A stretch of 49,933 bases of DNA from a virus. The stretch lies in IMG/VR virus record IMGVR_UViG_3300009788_000031, positions 1 through 49,933 of that record, one strand, 5' to 3'. Under the pieces are notes generated by a model that saw nothing but the letters and a program-made list of their open reading frames with translations, did not search any database and was not told the origin of the DNA. Made by a program: the position numbers and the translations under genes. Position 1 is the stretch's first letter, and each line of letters begins with the position of its first letter. Below are positions 1 through 9,714 of this stretch, one piece after another.

Positions 1-113
1 ACAAGAAATCCAACCTGCCCGATGGTCGTGATATTGGTGATGCAATGAACAAGCGTCATCTTGCATTATTGGGCGGAGAGGGTGAACAGCCACCTGAAAA
101 TCAGACGGCTTAG
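1..113 (+). CDS. Portal protein, C-terminal fragment (continues from right end)
   Basis: The first complete codon starts at base 3 and the stop TAG is at 111-113. It is the same sequence as the end of the portal gene at 48040-49923, so this is not a separate gene. The fragment encodes the hydrophilic tail of the portal (ending in a run rich in Glu, Gln and Pro). Confidence 0.9.
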   Translation, partial: KKSNLPDGRDIGDAMNKRHLALLGGEGEQPPENQTA

Positions 114-123
114 TTACAAGCCC
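1..123. repeat. Terminal direct repeat, left copy
   Basis: These 123 bases are identical, base for base, to 49811-49933. The repeat contains the last codons and stop of the portal gene. The simplest reading is a circular assembly whose ends overlap by an assembly word length. A short physical terminal repeat is less likely because it falls inside a coding region. The biological genome is then about 49,810 bp, circular or circularly permuted. Confidence 0.95.
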
Positions 124-255
124 GTAGCCCTTAACCGGCTTACTACATTGCGCTTGTAGCCCTGTCTATTTTATAAATAAATCAGCTTACTTCATTCCGG
201 GAAGCCCATTAAGGCTTACTTCCCTTAAAGATTGAAGCCTGAAAGGATGTGTACT
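114..255 (+). other. Portal-scaffold intergenic region with two hairpins
   Basis: There are two possible stem-loops. TACAAGC (115-121) pairs with GCTTGTA (152-158). GGGAAGCC (199-206) pairs with GGCTT and TTCCC (213-224), interrupted by two or three unpaired bases. Neither is followed by a T-run, so these are not typical terminators. They may adjust scaffold expression or be RNA-processing sites; that is inference. The scaffold SD GAAAGG is at 241-246. Confidence 0.4.
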
Positions 256-1320
256 ATGGGAATTACGAAAGAAGAACTTGCCAAAGCGCAAGGTTGTAGC
301 GTTGAGGAAATCAACGATGATGATGTTGCTCTTTACGACGAAGAACAGAAAATATCGGAAGGTTTACCACCTGAAGACGTGGACGAGGATATTGAGGTAG
401 ATGTCGAGGTCAAAGACGATAAGACCGATAAAAAGGACGAGTCTGAGACTGATGACGATACCGAGATAAAATCTGAAACCGAAAAGGTTGTAACCGACGA
501 TACCGACGCTTCTACGGAAACGAAGGATGATGAACTTCCTGAACTTCCTGACGAGTTCAAGGATCGCTACGTACTGAAAGAAACATACGAAGGTGGTGAT
601 CCAATCGGTGACGAAAATCATCCACTTCATCAGATAGCCATAGAGAACTCTAAGGCTACTCGTTTGGCAATAACGGCAAAGCGTCAGGCTGAAACTGAAC
701 GTGATGACGCTAAAGCCGCACTGCTTAATATAGATGTCGATTCGGAGAATAACCCGAAAACCGGTGTCTATGGTGGTATGACGCTTGAACAGGCTCGTGA
801 TGAAGATACTGAACACAAATGGCACGATGCTCGTGATAATTATCGTGCTGTTATTCGAGAGAAGGCTCGACAGAAAGATGCTCAAGCGGTTGCGGATAAA
901 GAATATGAAACAAGAGAAACTGAGTTCTTTACTGTAAATCCCGACCTGAACAAGGATGAGTTTCTTGAGCGACATCGTGGACACAGTTTTGAGCAATGCC
1001 AAACACTTGACGAGGTTAAATCTGGTGGTGGTATTGAAGCGATGCTGAAGAAGGCTCGTGAAGAAGGCTTTACTGAGGGCGCTAAGAAGGGCAGTTCGGA
1101 TACACTTTCTGCTGTCAGCGAGAATACAACAAAAGCCGATGAAATCAAAGCCTCTGATGGAGCGTCCAAGAATACTTCGTCTAAGGGTGAGTTCAAACTC
1201 AAATCAGCTACCGAGATGTCAAGTATGACAGACAAGCAATGGGAAGAATACGATGCCGAAGTAAGAAAGGCAGAGGAAACAGGTAAGATTTCCAAAATCG
1301 GTGGCTACGGAAACCAGTAA
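256..1320 (+). CDS. Probable capsid scaffolding protein
   Basis: A 354-residue, strongly acidic protein. The N-terminal third is nearly all Asp, Glu, Lys, Ser and Thr; the middle and C-terminal parts look helical and charged, as in scaffolds that fill the procapsid and leave or are degraded before packaging. It lies directly between portal and major capsid genes, the usual scaffold position in P22- and N4-like phages. The ATG at 256 is chosen because GAAAGG (241-246) sits 9 nt upstream; in-frame TTG 232 and ATG 247 lie too far from or on top of that site. No protease signature was seen. The family is assigned by position and composition, not by a conserved motif. Confidence 0.65.
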   Translation: MGITKEELAKAQGCSVEEINDDDVALYDEEQKISEGLPPEDVDEDIEVDVEVKDDKTDKKDESETDDDTEIKSETEKVVTDDTDASTETKDDELPELPDEFKDRYVLKETYEGGDPIGDENHPLHQIAIENSKATRLAITAKRQAETERDDAKAALLNIDVDSENNPKTGVYGGMTLEQARDEDTEHKWHDARDNYRAVIREKARQKDAQAVADKEYETRETEFFTVNPDLNKDEFLERHRGHSFEQCQTLDEVKSGGGIEAMLKKAREEGFTEGAKKGSSDTLSAVSENTTKADEIKASDGASKNTSSKGEFKLKSATEMSSMTDKQWEEYDAEVRKAEETGKISKIGGYGNQ

Positions 1321-1381
1321 GAGGACGTTTTTCTCTATCTGGTCAAATTCGATAACTTATTTTATCATAAGGATAGAGTAA

Positions 1382-2812
1382 ATGGGAAGACTAATGACCT
1401 CGACTGACCGTGCAAATGTGATTGTGTATCAACGCAGATTGTGGCGGAGGTCGAGAAACTTATATATGTGGTCTCGTTTTACCCATACAACCAATCCCCA
1501 AACAGAAGCTCAGGCTGCACGCAAAATGTGGCCGTCTCTGAATGCTAACGCTATTATCAATGTAATTCCTTCGGTGTTTGCCGGAGCTGGTGATGGTTCA
1601 AGCAAGGGTGGTGGCGAATATGCACGTTTGCCTATGGTTGACGAGATTTACGGCGATCCCGTTCTTGGTGACACGACTGTAAAAGGAACCGGAACAGGAC
1701 AATCAATGCGATACGCTGATTGCTATGTGCATCGTTTCAGAAAAGAGGCTATCGCTGAATTTGGCAAGAAATCCATGCAGTTACTTGGCTCATGGGGGCT
1801 TGACCTTGCCAAAGGCGTTGGCCCGCAATTAACCGACTGGCACATGCGCTTTGAAGCCTCAAGGGGTATTCAGGAAGCGTTTCTGCGTGGTCATTCATGG
1901 CATATTCTGCGTGCTACTGCCAACGCAGGACTTGGTGTTGCCGGAAGGATACACAAGAACCTGTATTGTGCCGGCGTAACTGCTGATGGTGCATTCAACA
2001 GCAATTATCCGACATGGAGCGGAACTGCTGCAACTTACGAAGCTGCTGCTGCGAAGCATGTGTTTGATGTTTCTGATGGCGCTTCGGAAAACCAGATGTC
2101 AGCCAGTTTGCTTCGCTCTCTTGAAAAAGAGTGTATGAAGAAGCGGTTGAAGAAGATAAGTTTTGGTGGTGGGAAATCAGCATACGTGATGATTCTGCAT
2201 CCCGATCAGTATCACCAGTTGCTTGAGGACACAGAGTTTGTGAACTCACTTCAAAACTGGGCTAATACCGATCAGGCGAAGATATTTACCGAGAGTGCGG
2301 AAGCGTACTATTCGGGCTTTGTTATCTTCCGGTCAGGATACGGTCAAGGCGGTGGATTTACTATATATCCGTTTGACGAGTCTGAAACTACAGGATTAGC
2401 CTCAACAGCAATGACAGTTGCTAACTGCGACAAACTGTACTTTGGGCCGGTCGAGACAATCACACCTTTGCCGTACGTTCAAGAAAAAGAACCCACTAAC
2501 ACCTCAAACATCGAGAGTGATACTATTGCACAGACGGCACTTCGTCATCTGCGTGGTGGTATGATACTTGGTGCGCAGGCAATGAACGGAATCCTTGTTG
2601 AGCGTCCTTCACTCTTGAAAGAGATTGATGACTATGAAAACAAGAAAGCTGTTGACATTGATGCCACGTGGGGCTATAGTCGTCCAGATTTCATTACCTA
2701 TTCCACATTCACGGATGATGGTACTACAATCACGGAGACTATAAGCGATTCGGAAAATACGTCAAGTATTTTGTTCGTAACCTATTCACCTGAGAGCCTG
2801 ATAGGTCTCTAA
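1382..2812 (+). CDS. Major capsid protein (N4 gp56 / Phage_capsid_3-like)
   Basis: A 476-residue protein immediately after the scaffold, in the canonical place and size range for a HK97-fold capsid subunit. The segment around residues 80-120, with a GDPVLGDTTVKG stretch followed by alternating aromatic and basic residues, resembles the DUF4043/Phage_capsid_3 family of N4-like phages, where a Gly-Asp pair precedes the E-loop region. SD AAGGA (1369-1373) lies 8 nt before the ATG; a second ATG five codons in is possible. It would form the icosahedral shell with the portal at one vertex. The capsid role is firm from context, the exact family less so. Confidence 0.75.
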   Translation: MGRLMTSTDRANVIVYQRRLWRRSRNLYMWSRFTHTTNPQTEAQAARKMWPSLNANAIINVIPSVFAGAGDGSSKGGGEYARLPMVDEIYGDPVLGDTTVKGTGTGQSMRYADCYVHRFRKEAIAEFGKKSMQLLGSWGLDLAKGVGPQLTDWHMRFEASRGIQEAFLRGHSWHILRATANAGLGVAGRIHKNLYCAGVTADGAFNSNYPTWSGTAATYEAAAAKHVFDVSDGASENQMSASLLRSLEKECMKKRLKKISFGGGKSAYVMILHPDQYHQLLEDTEFVNSLQNWANTDQAKIFTESAEAYYSGFVIFRSGYGQGGGFTIYPFDESETTGLASTAMTVANCDKLYFGPVETITPLPYVQEKEPTNTSNIESDTIAQTALRHLRGGMILGAQAMNGILVERPSLLKEIDDYENKKAVDIDATWGYSRPDFITYSTFTDDGTTITETISDSENTSSILFVTYSPESLIGL

Positions 2813-2830
2813 ACGATAGAAAGGTAAATT

Positions 2831-3178
2831 ATGCCTATTGCATACACAGCAGTACAACCTGCATCTGGTGGATTTGATCTGTATATCGTTGATGCCAACC
2901 TTTCTCAAGGTGAGGATGTTGTGGCAAAATACGGGACAGATCAATTACTGATGATCAGGTCGAAGAAAGACCCCACTAAGGAAGTTGCTCTTTGTTTCAG
3001 TAACGGTGTTCCTTTGGGGACTAACGACACGGCAACAAACAATATTCCACGTGCATCGCTGGCGTTTAATATTGATGTGGATACTATCGCCCAAAATACA
3101 GCCCTCTACTCAAAAACTACAGAGGGTGTTGCGGGTACGGAAAAATGGGCGCCGGTATCGAATGGTTCGCCCGCCTAA
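2831..3178 (+). CDS. Small head protein (possible capsid decoration)
   Basis: A 115-residue protein 18 nt downstream of the capsid gene with SD AAAGG. Composition is beta-rich (Thr, Val, Ala, Asn) with no Cys, no signal peptide and no membrane segment. A small beta protein directly after the major capsid gene is often a decoration or head-stabilising protein. I recognise no family, so this is position-based inference. A strong hairpin follows it (3200-3227), which suggests capsid and decoration messages end or are trimmed here. Confidence 0.6.
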   Translation: MPIAYTAVQPASGGFDLYIVDANLSQGEDVVAKYGTDQLLMIRSKKDPTKEVALCFSNGVPLGTNDTATNNIPRASLAFNIDVDTIAQNTALYSKTTEGVAGTEKWAPVSNGSPA

Positions 3179-3199
3179 AATCATCGGTTTTAACCATAC

Positions 3200-3227
3200 T
3201 AAGGGGGAGGAATTAGCCTCCCCCTTA
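3200..3227 (+). terminator. 11-bp GC-rich hairpin after capsid genes
   Basis: TAAGGGGGAGG (3200-3210), a six-base loop AATTAG, and the exact complement (3217-3227). The stem is perfect, but the next bases are CCAAAG, not a T-run. It could be a partial terminator, an attenuator lowering expression of downstream tail genes, or a 3'-end stabiliser for the abundant capsid mRNA. Confidence 0.6.
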
Positions 3228-3250
3228 CCAAAGAGGACAAAGAGGATAAT

Positions 3251-4159
3251 ATGGATGAAAACAGAGAACAAAGTCTTAATGAATTGATCGAAGGTGGTGT
3301 GATAACCAAAGATGGTTCTTGGTACACAGTAGTAGCTTCAGGTGAGAAGCTTCACGGCAAGAACGCTATCATTGAGCATCTTGAAAATAAACCGGAAGTT
3401 GAAAAGCCGGAAGATAACGAACTTCCGATACCAGATGAAGATTTTGATAAGAATGAGTCTGAACAAATTCAAAGATTAGAGCCTGGTGAGGAATCCGATT
3501 CTGAGTCACAGTTAAAGCTGGAAGCCGAAACCTCTGAATCTGAACAGGTAAAGACAGGTGAAGAAACTCCTGCTGAAGATAAAGGGGATGTTGCTGTGGT
3601 CAAAAAGGAAAAGCCTCCCAAACCAAAGCCCAAACCAAAGCCCAAAGTAGAAACGGCTATGGTTGTAGCCATTGATAAGCGGGGTTGGGGTCGTCGCAAT
3701 ATCAAGCATGGTGTTATAGCTGACTTCGGTAAAGGTGACAAAGTTGTTATCATGCCAAAGGATGTTGCTATGCGTATGTGTTCGATTCATAGAAACCTGT
3801 TCAAGATACTTGATCCGCAGACCGTCGGACTTTTAATTAATCCCAAGTCTCCGAAAAAGCCGTCAGAATATACCAATCCAGAACTGATGCTTGAGCTGGT
3901 GAACAGGTATAAGACGCTTGGTTTGTTTATGAAAGAACTCAGGGCAATGCTTCTTGAAACTGATGGTAATATGTATGCACTATCAAGGTGTTTATCCGAC
4001 AATGAAATGGTTGAATGTCTTAATACAACCGGTCAATATGTCGTACTGGATAAGTCGGTTTTTGAGCAGGCAAACAACGAAATGGCAAATGTTCAGGCAG
4101 ACAATGCAGATATGCGTTCTAAACTGAACTTGCAACCACGTCCGGAACCGGTAAAATAA
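3251..4159 (+). CDS. Head-region protein with acidic and Lys-Pro low-complexity linker
   Basis: A 302-residue protein. The N-terminal ~30 residues are followed by a Glu/Asp/Ser-rich stretch to about residue 120, a run of four Lys-Pro repeats near residues 123-133, then a more ordinary globular half (about 135-295). The acidic-then-basic linker looks like a flexible tether. The position between capsid and adaptor suggests a structural or assembly accessory such as a fibre tether or head-completion factor, but no family was recognised. SD GAGGATAAT just precedes the ATG. The next gene begins at the base after its stop. Confidence 0.55.
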   Translation: MDENREQSLNELIEGGVITKDGSWYTVVASGEKLHGKNAIIEHLENKPEVEKPEDNELPIPDEDFDKNESEQIQRLEPGEESDSESQLKLEAETSESEQVKTGEETPAEDKGDVAVVKKEKPPKPKPKPKPKVETAMVVAIDKRGWGRRNIKHGVIADFGKGDKVVIMPKDVAMRMCSIHRNLFKILDPQTVGLLINPKSPKKPSEYTNPELMLELVNRYKTLGLFMKELRAMLLETDGNMYALSRCLSDNEMVECLNTTGQYVVLDKSVFEQANNEMANVQADNADMRSKLNLQPRPEPVK

Positions 4160-4981
4160 ATGGCAGACTCAACACTAACAACGATAACCAATAGTCTGCG
4201 TTATGCGGTAAATGATCATGAGACTCCATACAGTATCGATCCCGGTGGTACTCTTGGTCTTGTAAAGACGTGGATCAATGCAGGACTTCAATGGATTAAC
4301 CGTGAAGTTCCACACATTGAGGCTAATGCTGTCATGTTGCCGGATGGTTCGAGTTATATCTTTGATCTGAGTTCGGGCATGAAAACGGCAGCCGATATTA
4401 GTGTTGCTATAACCGACTTTATGAAGTTGAAGATGATCACTGTTATCGGTGATAGTGTTGTCAATGGCAAGCCTATTCCCCGACATGGTAGAGGAATTGC
4501 CTATATGCGTGAGATTATCGCTGTATCTGGTGGCATCAAGGAAGGTACACCGAATTATTACGCAATGAAGGGCGCAAAGGATATTTGGCTTGACCGAGTG
4601 AAAGCTGCACCTGCCGATCCTTCCTGCCCCGATGTTAATGAATTATTTACTATTGACTACTGGGCGAACCAGAACTCTCTTTCTGCTGGTAGCAATAAAC
4701 CAACATATCCGCTTAATAATGGCTGGCATAAACTACTTGTCTGGGCGAGTATATTTCAGGCAGCAGAGGAAATTGGTCTTACGCAAGGCGATGAACTTAG
4801 AGTAAAGGCATCTAAGATTCTATTCGGTAAGATTGTTGGTGGCGTAAAGATACCGGGCGAACTTGACAGGTTTAGAAGTTGGGTTGCTATGGATGATCAC
4901 GAGGGAGAGGTAGAGGGTATGATTTACAGTGATCTTGGCAGTACAGACATTTCAATCGATCAGGATTATCCCACTTCATAA
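4160..4981 (+). CDS. Head-to-tail adaptor (connector) protein
   Basis: A 273-residue protein matching the layout of podoviral adaptors that bind beneath the portal. Helices lie in the first 50 residues. A beta core follows with the pattern LPDGSSYIFDL, then GTPNYYAMKG and a Pro-Asp-rich turn before DYWANQNSLS, then helices (WHKLLVWASIFQAAEEIG) carrying the usual C-terminal oligomerisation region. The pattern 'G-x-P-x-x-Y ... PD ... Y-x-x-x-x-x-x-L-S' is typical of gp4- and SU10-type adaptors. The stop overlaps the next ATG by one base (TAATG), so the two tail genes are translationally coupled. Confidence 0.65.
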   Translation: MADSTLTTITNSLRYAVNDHETPYSIDPGGTLGLVKTWINAGLQWINREVPHIEANAVMLPDGSSYIFDLSSGMKTAADISVAITDFMKLKMITVIGDSVVNGKPIPRHGRGIAYMREIIAVSGGIKEGTPNYYAMKGAKDIWLDRVKAAPADPSCPDVNELFTIDYWANQNSLSAGSNKPTYPLNNGWHKLLVWASIFQAAEEIGLTQGDELRVKASKILFGKIVGGVKIPGELDRFRSWVAMDDHEGEVEGMIYSDLGSTDISIDQDYPTS

Positions 4982-7900
4982 TGAGACGTAAACCAGACAT
5001 AGACATTCCCGTAATCAGGGGCGAGCATCGTCAGATTGAGCGCAACGATAAGCCTCCGCACGTTCCGAATCTTATGTATAATATGCAACAGAAACAGGAG
5101 GGTGTATGGGAGCGTCGTCCGGGAACTGAACTCCTGCATCCGGATCGTGGTACTCAATTTCAGTTTACATCTCCGCTTACTAATCGTGGAATTGACGATT
5201 ATGATAGTAGTGCATTCAATGCCCATGATTACCTGTATAACTGCCATAAGCGAAAAGTTGTTGCGTTGGGAGAGACAGACGCTGCTGGCGTTAAAACCCA
5301 GTATGTATTTATGGGTGTTATCCTTGATTATTACAGAAGCGCTGAGTATCAAGAGCTTAAAATCTATCGAGGCATTGTTAGTAGAAAAAGCGATGGCACT
5401 GTTGCTTATGACGACGATCCGCTTGATGGTGTAACTATTGCGTGGGATTCCGTACCGACATACAACGCACTTGCGAAAGTTGATCATCAGCGATCAAGTA
5501 CCTGCTTTATTGAATATTCGATGAAGATGAACGCTGCTATGAATAAGCTGTATATCGTAATTGGATTGCGTGATGATGATGATAACCCAAACTCAATAGT
5601 CAGAGTAGTTGAATTGACAAACCTATATAATGATGCTTGGGATCACGATGGTACTTATCCGACATGGACACAGACCGGTGCTACTATTCTTAGTCAGCAC
5701 AGTCTTAATAATTATTTGTCAAGAGACATTGATATTGAAATAGACGAGAGTGGTGATTTGCACATTATTTATGGATACAGAGATACGGTTGATGGTTATT
5801 ATTTTAAGTATTACAACTATATAAGCGGAATATATACGAATGTAGGTGATATAAACCCTGAAGGTGACGGCGATGTTCATGGTGTCGCTATGAAATTAAA
5901 CACAACCGATTCGTGTCTATATTTTGGTTTCTTTTTCTTAGATTCTGTTAATGAAGTTTACAGAATTATGAAACTTAAGCTTGTGATTGCGGGAGGAGTT
6001 CCGTCTTATGGCGAGGCGGATATAGTAGAAAATAATGCGTATTATGTTGCTGACAATAAATATGATTGCGGACCGGTTGTAGCGGTTGACACCGGCGGAG
6101 AGGTGTATTATGCTTATAAGACAAGCAAGACTCAAATCGCTTTCAGTCCAGGAGCATTGGTTTCCGTACCAAATTTTGGTGTTTACGGAGGTGATACAAA
6201 TTATGATATACTGACAAATTGGGATATGGTTGTAAAAGATGGTGTGATTCATTTCTATTACGTGCATGTTGTTAGACACAGTGACGATAATCCGCACAGG
6301 TTTTCACCTAAAGACTACTTTGAAATCAGGCGAGCTACTTATGTGATTGACACAACCGATGCTGATTATGATGCTGATAGTATTTTTGATTGGGAAAATA
6401 AACTTGTCGAAACACATCTTGACCTGCACACTTATTTATGTTGTTATAATACTTTTGAAAGCGATAGTCCTAAACGGTTTACTTTCATCAGATATGATTA
6501 TGCCGGAAATGGTGTCGTTACTATTCCCCCTGAGCCGTTATATCATGGTAAAAAGGCTACAAGCTCACATCAGTTCAATTACATCCGGCAGGATAGGGGT
6601 ATTCGATGGGGAGTAGTAGAGCTTGGAATTAGAGTGCCACATCGCTTCCTGTCAAGAGATACTGATGGTATTGACACTATAACGGTTATTCAGTGCCTTA
6701 CTCCCGATGGGCTTGTGCGTTGGTACGAGCGAGGAGCGTGGCAGTGGGACTTGCTACAGGGTCAGGCAGATAGGGATAATGATGGTATTATTCAGGAAAC
6801 AGAGATTACCGGACGTGCAAGTATGTGGAGTAATAACGGTGTACTTAGGTCGGGTTGTGGAATTGAACTTGGTAACATTCCTGTCTGGGACGCATTGCTT
6901 GACCGTAACTATTTCAATAATACGGTTGATCTTCAAATCAGACGCAGACATTTTCAGCTTGACCGGATATTTCCTCCAAATATAGCAAGTAGTTTCGAAA
7001 ACGGTAGTATTGTGATAATTGGCGAAAAGACAGACTCTCCTATCTGGCAGAAAGCAGTCGGGGTGAGTAACTGGATAGGGAGCATGAATATAAATAATCC
7101 TGATTTTGCTAAATATGAAGCATTTGTAAGAAATACGATTAACTGTCCGATTTGGTATAATTTAGATGAGGAGACGGTACAAAACTGGCAGGATCAACAG
7201 GATTCTGGTAACGTAATATGGGACATGCTACAAGAGATTTCGAGAACAAAGTCTGATACGCTCGCAGGTGAAGGAATATCGCTAAAGCGTAGAACGGTTA
7301 CTCATCCTTATCTAAAGTTCAGAGATTTGGGTGACGGCAATGTGGATTTTGAGAAAGTGTATGCTGCTGCTGGCGTGGCTGCGGGTTGGAACAATACAGT
7401 TGATGGTGATGTCGCCCTGCCGTACATGGAGGTATTTGTCGGCTTTGCATACAGATATGATAATGGAGAGATGTCACAGATAACCCCACAAGCAGAAACT
7501 AACCCGTTCAAGCTGGGAATGGATATAGATGTCGAACAGGATACCGATAATGTTTTAAAGGGTACAACCTATGCGATGCTAAGGTGTTTATTCCGGTTAA
7601 GACGACATGATTTTACGGGTGATCCGGTTGAAGCGCCAAGAATTCCAGCGATTGATCCCCGCATTACGTCAATCGTGGTATTCATTGGTGAAAAGACCAG
7701 TATTGATGCGACTAAGTACGATGTTGTTTACCGGAAGTGGAAAGAAATATACGTTGCGAAACCCCATGAAACCCCATTCCTTGACGAGCCTGAAAATGGC
7801 GATTCCGTGTGGAACGAACTTGATGACGGGATAATGACTATTGACGTGATACTTGATTTCAGGCAGTACCAACTAAACTCTGCTCTTGAAAATATGGTTG

Positions 7901-9063
7901 ATTATATCGGTGTTGGTAATGCTCTTTCGAGGAGTGCGCCGGATGAGAGTTCATTGACAAAGCATTATCTTGACGGGTATAAACACGCTGCTATTATCGA
8001 AGAGCGTCCTCATTATTTTGGTATCCGGTTAAATGGTAAGAAATGGGAAGACCATGCTATCTGGGCTGCTGATGCTGTGCAGGGAGGAGAGCGGTTTGTT
8101 GTACCCGATGTCGTAGATCCAGCTTTTCGTAAGATATTCCCGTTCAAGCTGATAAACGGGAAGGGTGTTGGTAATGACAATATTGTTTATGTCGGTGATC
8201 GTGATTTGGTGCTTGCAAGAGTATTGGGCGATCCACTTGAATGGCAGTTCATAAAGACAATACAGGACGTGGGTGGTCAAGCTGAATGGGCTGTAACCGT
8301 TATTGCTGAGGCTGCGGAGAGTGGTAATCTTGACGGAGTGTTCTTTCTCGGATTAAAAACGGGTGGACGTGTATTCGATCTATATAAAGCCGTTCCTTCG
8401 ACAAATGATGTGAATAATGATTACATAGCTGGTTCTAATCCCTCCAGTACAAGGATTGAAGCAACCCATAAGGGCGTTGTAAGTCTTGCTGACGATGACG
8501 CTATGGCTATACATCTGCCAGAATACAGGTTATTCCTGTTACATTTCCCAACTGACGGGATTACGAAGGTTAGAGATTTCAGGGCAGAAGATCATGCCAG
8601 GCAGGGTTATGAATGGTTGACGTGGGAGTTTGCACACAATCCAACAGCGTGGTGTGTCGCTCCGGAAGGATATTTGATATATACAGACGGTGATCAGTTG
8701 TTGCGTTTCCCGAAGGCTACTGATGACGGCAAGGATGTTACAACAGCTATTCAAATCGGTGGTCGTATTGATATAGGTACACCAGATAAAATGGACGCTG
8801 AATTTCAAGAGATTGGACTGAAATATAAATGTGTTGGAACGACATTGACTGTTACGATTGTACGTGATGATGGTGTACGTAGCAATATGATGGCGGTGTT
8901 TCCTGAACGTGCCGTGAAGGGCGAGGATCATATACGAGTGGGTTGGCAAAAGAAAATCAACGAAGAAATATCTATCGAGTGGGAATTGACAGTTCCTGGT
9001 GAATGTACAGCTTTCGAGTTGCATAAGATATTCGGATACATAGAAGGACAGAGGGTTAAATAA
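4981..9063 (+). CDS. Large tail nozzle / DNA-stabilisation-type protein
   Basis: A 1360-residue protein following the adaptor. The N-terminal motif ERRPGTELL (residues 44-52) is the Arg-Arg-Pro-Gly signature near the start of P22 gp10-type and T7 gp12-type nozzle proteins. The rest is rich in Tyr, Asp, Gly and Trp, with many short beta-strands and Asp-Gly turns suggesting propeller or jelly-roll modules. It is much longer than gp10 (about 470) or gp12 (about 800), so extra domains, perhaps host-binding, are inserted. No signal peptide or coiled coil was seen. A tail role is likely; the precise homology needs a profile or structure search. Confidence 0.6.
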   Translation: MRRKPDIDIPVIRGEHRQIERNDKPPHVPNLMYNMQQKQEGVWERRPGTELLHPDRGTQFQFTSPLTNRGIDDYDSSAFNAHDYLYNCHKRKVVALGETDAAGVKTQYVFMGVILDYYRSAEYQELKIYRGIVSRKSDGTVAYDDDPLDGVTIAWDSVPTYNALAKVDHQRSSTCFIEYSMKMNAAMNKLYIVIGLRDDDDNPNSIVRVVELTNLYNDAWDHDGTYPTWTQTGATILSQHSLNNYLSRDIDIEIDESGDLHIIYGYRDTVDGYYFKYYNYISGIYTNVGDINPEGDGDVHGVAMKLNTTDSCLYFGFFFLDSVNEVYRIMKLKLVIAGGVPSYGEADIVENNAYYVADNKYDCGPVVAVDTGGEVYYAYKTSKTQIAFSPGALVSVPNFGVYGGDTNYDILTNWDMVVKDGVIHFYYVHVVRHSDDNPHRFSPKDYFEIRRATYVIDTTDADYDADSIFDWENKLVETHLDLHTYLCCYNTFESDSPKRFTFIRYDYAGNGVVTIPPEPLYHGKKATSSHQFNYIRQDRGIRWGVVELGIRVPHRFLSRDTDGIDTITVIQCLTPDGLVRWYERGAWQWDLLQGQADRDNDGIIQETEITGRASMWSNNGVLRSGCGIELGNIPVWDALLDRNYFNNTVDLQIRRRHFQLDRIFPPNIASSFENGSIVIIGEKTDSPIWQKAVGVSNWIGSMNINNPDFAKYEAFVRNTINCPIWYNLDEETVQNWQDQQDSGNVIWDMLQEISRTKSDTLAGEGISLKRRTVTHPYLKFRDLGDGNVDFEKVYAAAGVAAGWNNTVDGDVALPYMEVFVGFAYRYDNGEMSQITPQAETNPFKLGMDIDVEQDTDNVLKGTTYAMLRCLFRLRRHDFTGDPVEAPRIPAIDPRITSIVVFIGEKTSIDATKYDVVYRKWKEIYVAKPHETPFLDEPENGDSVWNELDDGIMTIDVILDFRQYQLNSALENMVDYIGVGNALSRSAPDESSLTKHYLDGYKHAAIIEERPHYFGIRLNGKKWEDHAIWAADAVQGGERFVVPDVVDPAFRKIFPFKLINGKGVGNDNIVYVGDRDLVLARVLGDPLEWQFIKTIQDVGGQAEWAVTVIAEAAESGNLDGVFFLGLKTGGRVFDLYKAVPSTNDVNNDYIAGSNPSSTRIEATHKGVVSLADDDAMAIHLPEYRLFLLHFPTDGITKVRDFRAEDHARQGYEWLTWEFAHNPTAWCVAPEGYLIYTDGDQLLRFPKATDDGKDVTTAIQIGGRIDIGTPDKMDAEFQEIGLKYKCVGTTLTVTIVRDDGVRSNMMAVFPERAVKGEDHIRVGWQKKINEEISIEWELTVPGECTAFELHKIFGYIEGQRVK

Positions 9064-9243
9064 ATGCCACAAACTGATGATATAAAAACCAAGATTGCGA
9101 ATAGTAAAAACGTCAGCGGACTTGATGCTGTGCGGATAGTAGAAGCCGTAACGAGAGAGAAAGATGAACTGGAGGCTCGTGTAAAGAAATTAGAGACAAC
9201 TGGTGGTCAGCCGGTACGTGTAAGACGAAACAGGGGAATGTAA
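9064..9243 (+). CDS. Small helical virion-operon protein
   Basis: A 59-residue protein starting directly after the nozzle stop, with the next gene 3 nt after its own stop. The central part (about 20-45) is charged and heptad-like (EAVTREKDELEARVKKLE), so a short coiled coil is likely; the tail is Arg-rich. No family recognised. It may be a small tail or ejection-complex subunit. Confidence 0.6.
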   Translation: MPQTDDIKTKIANSKNVSGLDAVRIVEAVTREKDELEARVKKLETTGGQPVRVRRNRGM

Positions 9244-9246
9244 AAT

Positions 9247-9714
9247 ATGCCAGCAAATCAGCCATATCTGGGAGGGACAAGGCGTTATGATCCAAACAAG
9301 CGAATCGGTGAAGTTGATTATGCTCCATATCAACGTGCTAAAAAGAGCGTAACCAGACTTGCTGTGGGGCGCACAGCAGAAGCCACACGAACCAGTACCG
9401 GTCGATTAGAACGTCAGGGACTGGGTGATGTTCCAGGAATACGCTCCTCTATTACCGGTCGCTCTAACGTCAGAATGCAGGAAGCACTTGCTCCCCAGCT
9501 TTCTAAGATTGACCTTGCCCTTGCGGATGCTAAGGAACGCCAGACACGCTTTGATGAACAAATGGCTCAACGTCGCAAAGAACTTGAAGATGCTAAAGAG
9601 GCTGCGAGGTCAGCCGGAACATGGAGGTTGATCGGTGATGCGATAAAGATTGCAATGTTGTTCACACCCGCTGCTCCTGTTGCTGGATTAGCCTTACTTG
9701 GAGGTCAAGAATAA
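9247..9714 (+). CDS. Probable internal virion (ejection) protein
   Basis: A 155-residue protein with an Arg-rich N-terminal half, a coiled-coil-like region near 85-120 and a hydrophobic C-terminal stretch (about 128-152, ending FTPAAPVAGLALLGGQE). Small basic proteins with one membrane-active tail lying just upstream of giant internal proteins are typical of the ejection set in podoviruses (compare P22 gp7, T7 gp14, from general knowledge). The stop overlaps the next ATG (TAATG). The function is inferred from order and composition. Confidence 0.5.
   Translation: MPANQPYLGGTRRYDPNKRIGEVDYAPYQRAKKSVTRLAVGRTAEATRTSTGRLERQGLGDVPGIRSSITGRSNVRMQEALAPQLSKIDLALADAKERQTRFDEQMAQRRKELEDAKEAARSAGTWRLIGDAIKIAMLFTPAAPVAGLALLGGQE

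Noticed and set aside
364-1002. Long minus-strand frame (212 residues) opposite the scaffold gene
   Set aside because: No SD, composition mirrors the repetitive acidic codons of the scaffold, and it runs against a well-supported gene.
3610-3650. Tandem AAACCAAAGCCC units as a DNA repeat element
   Set aside because: They encode the Lys-Pro linker in frame, so they are explained by protein composition.
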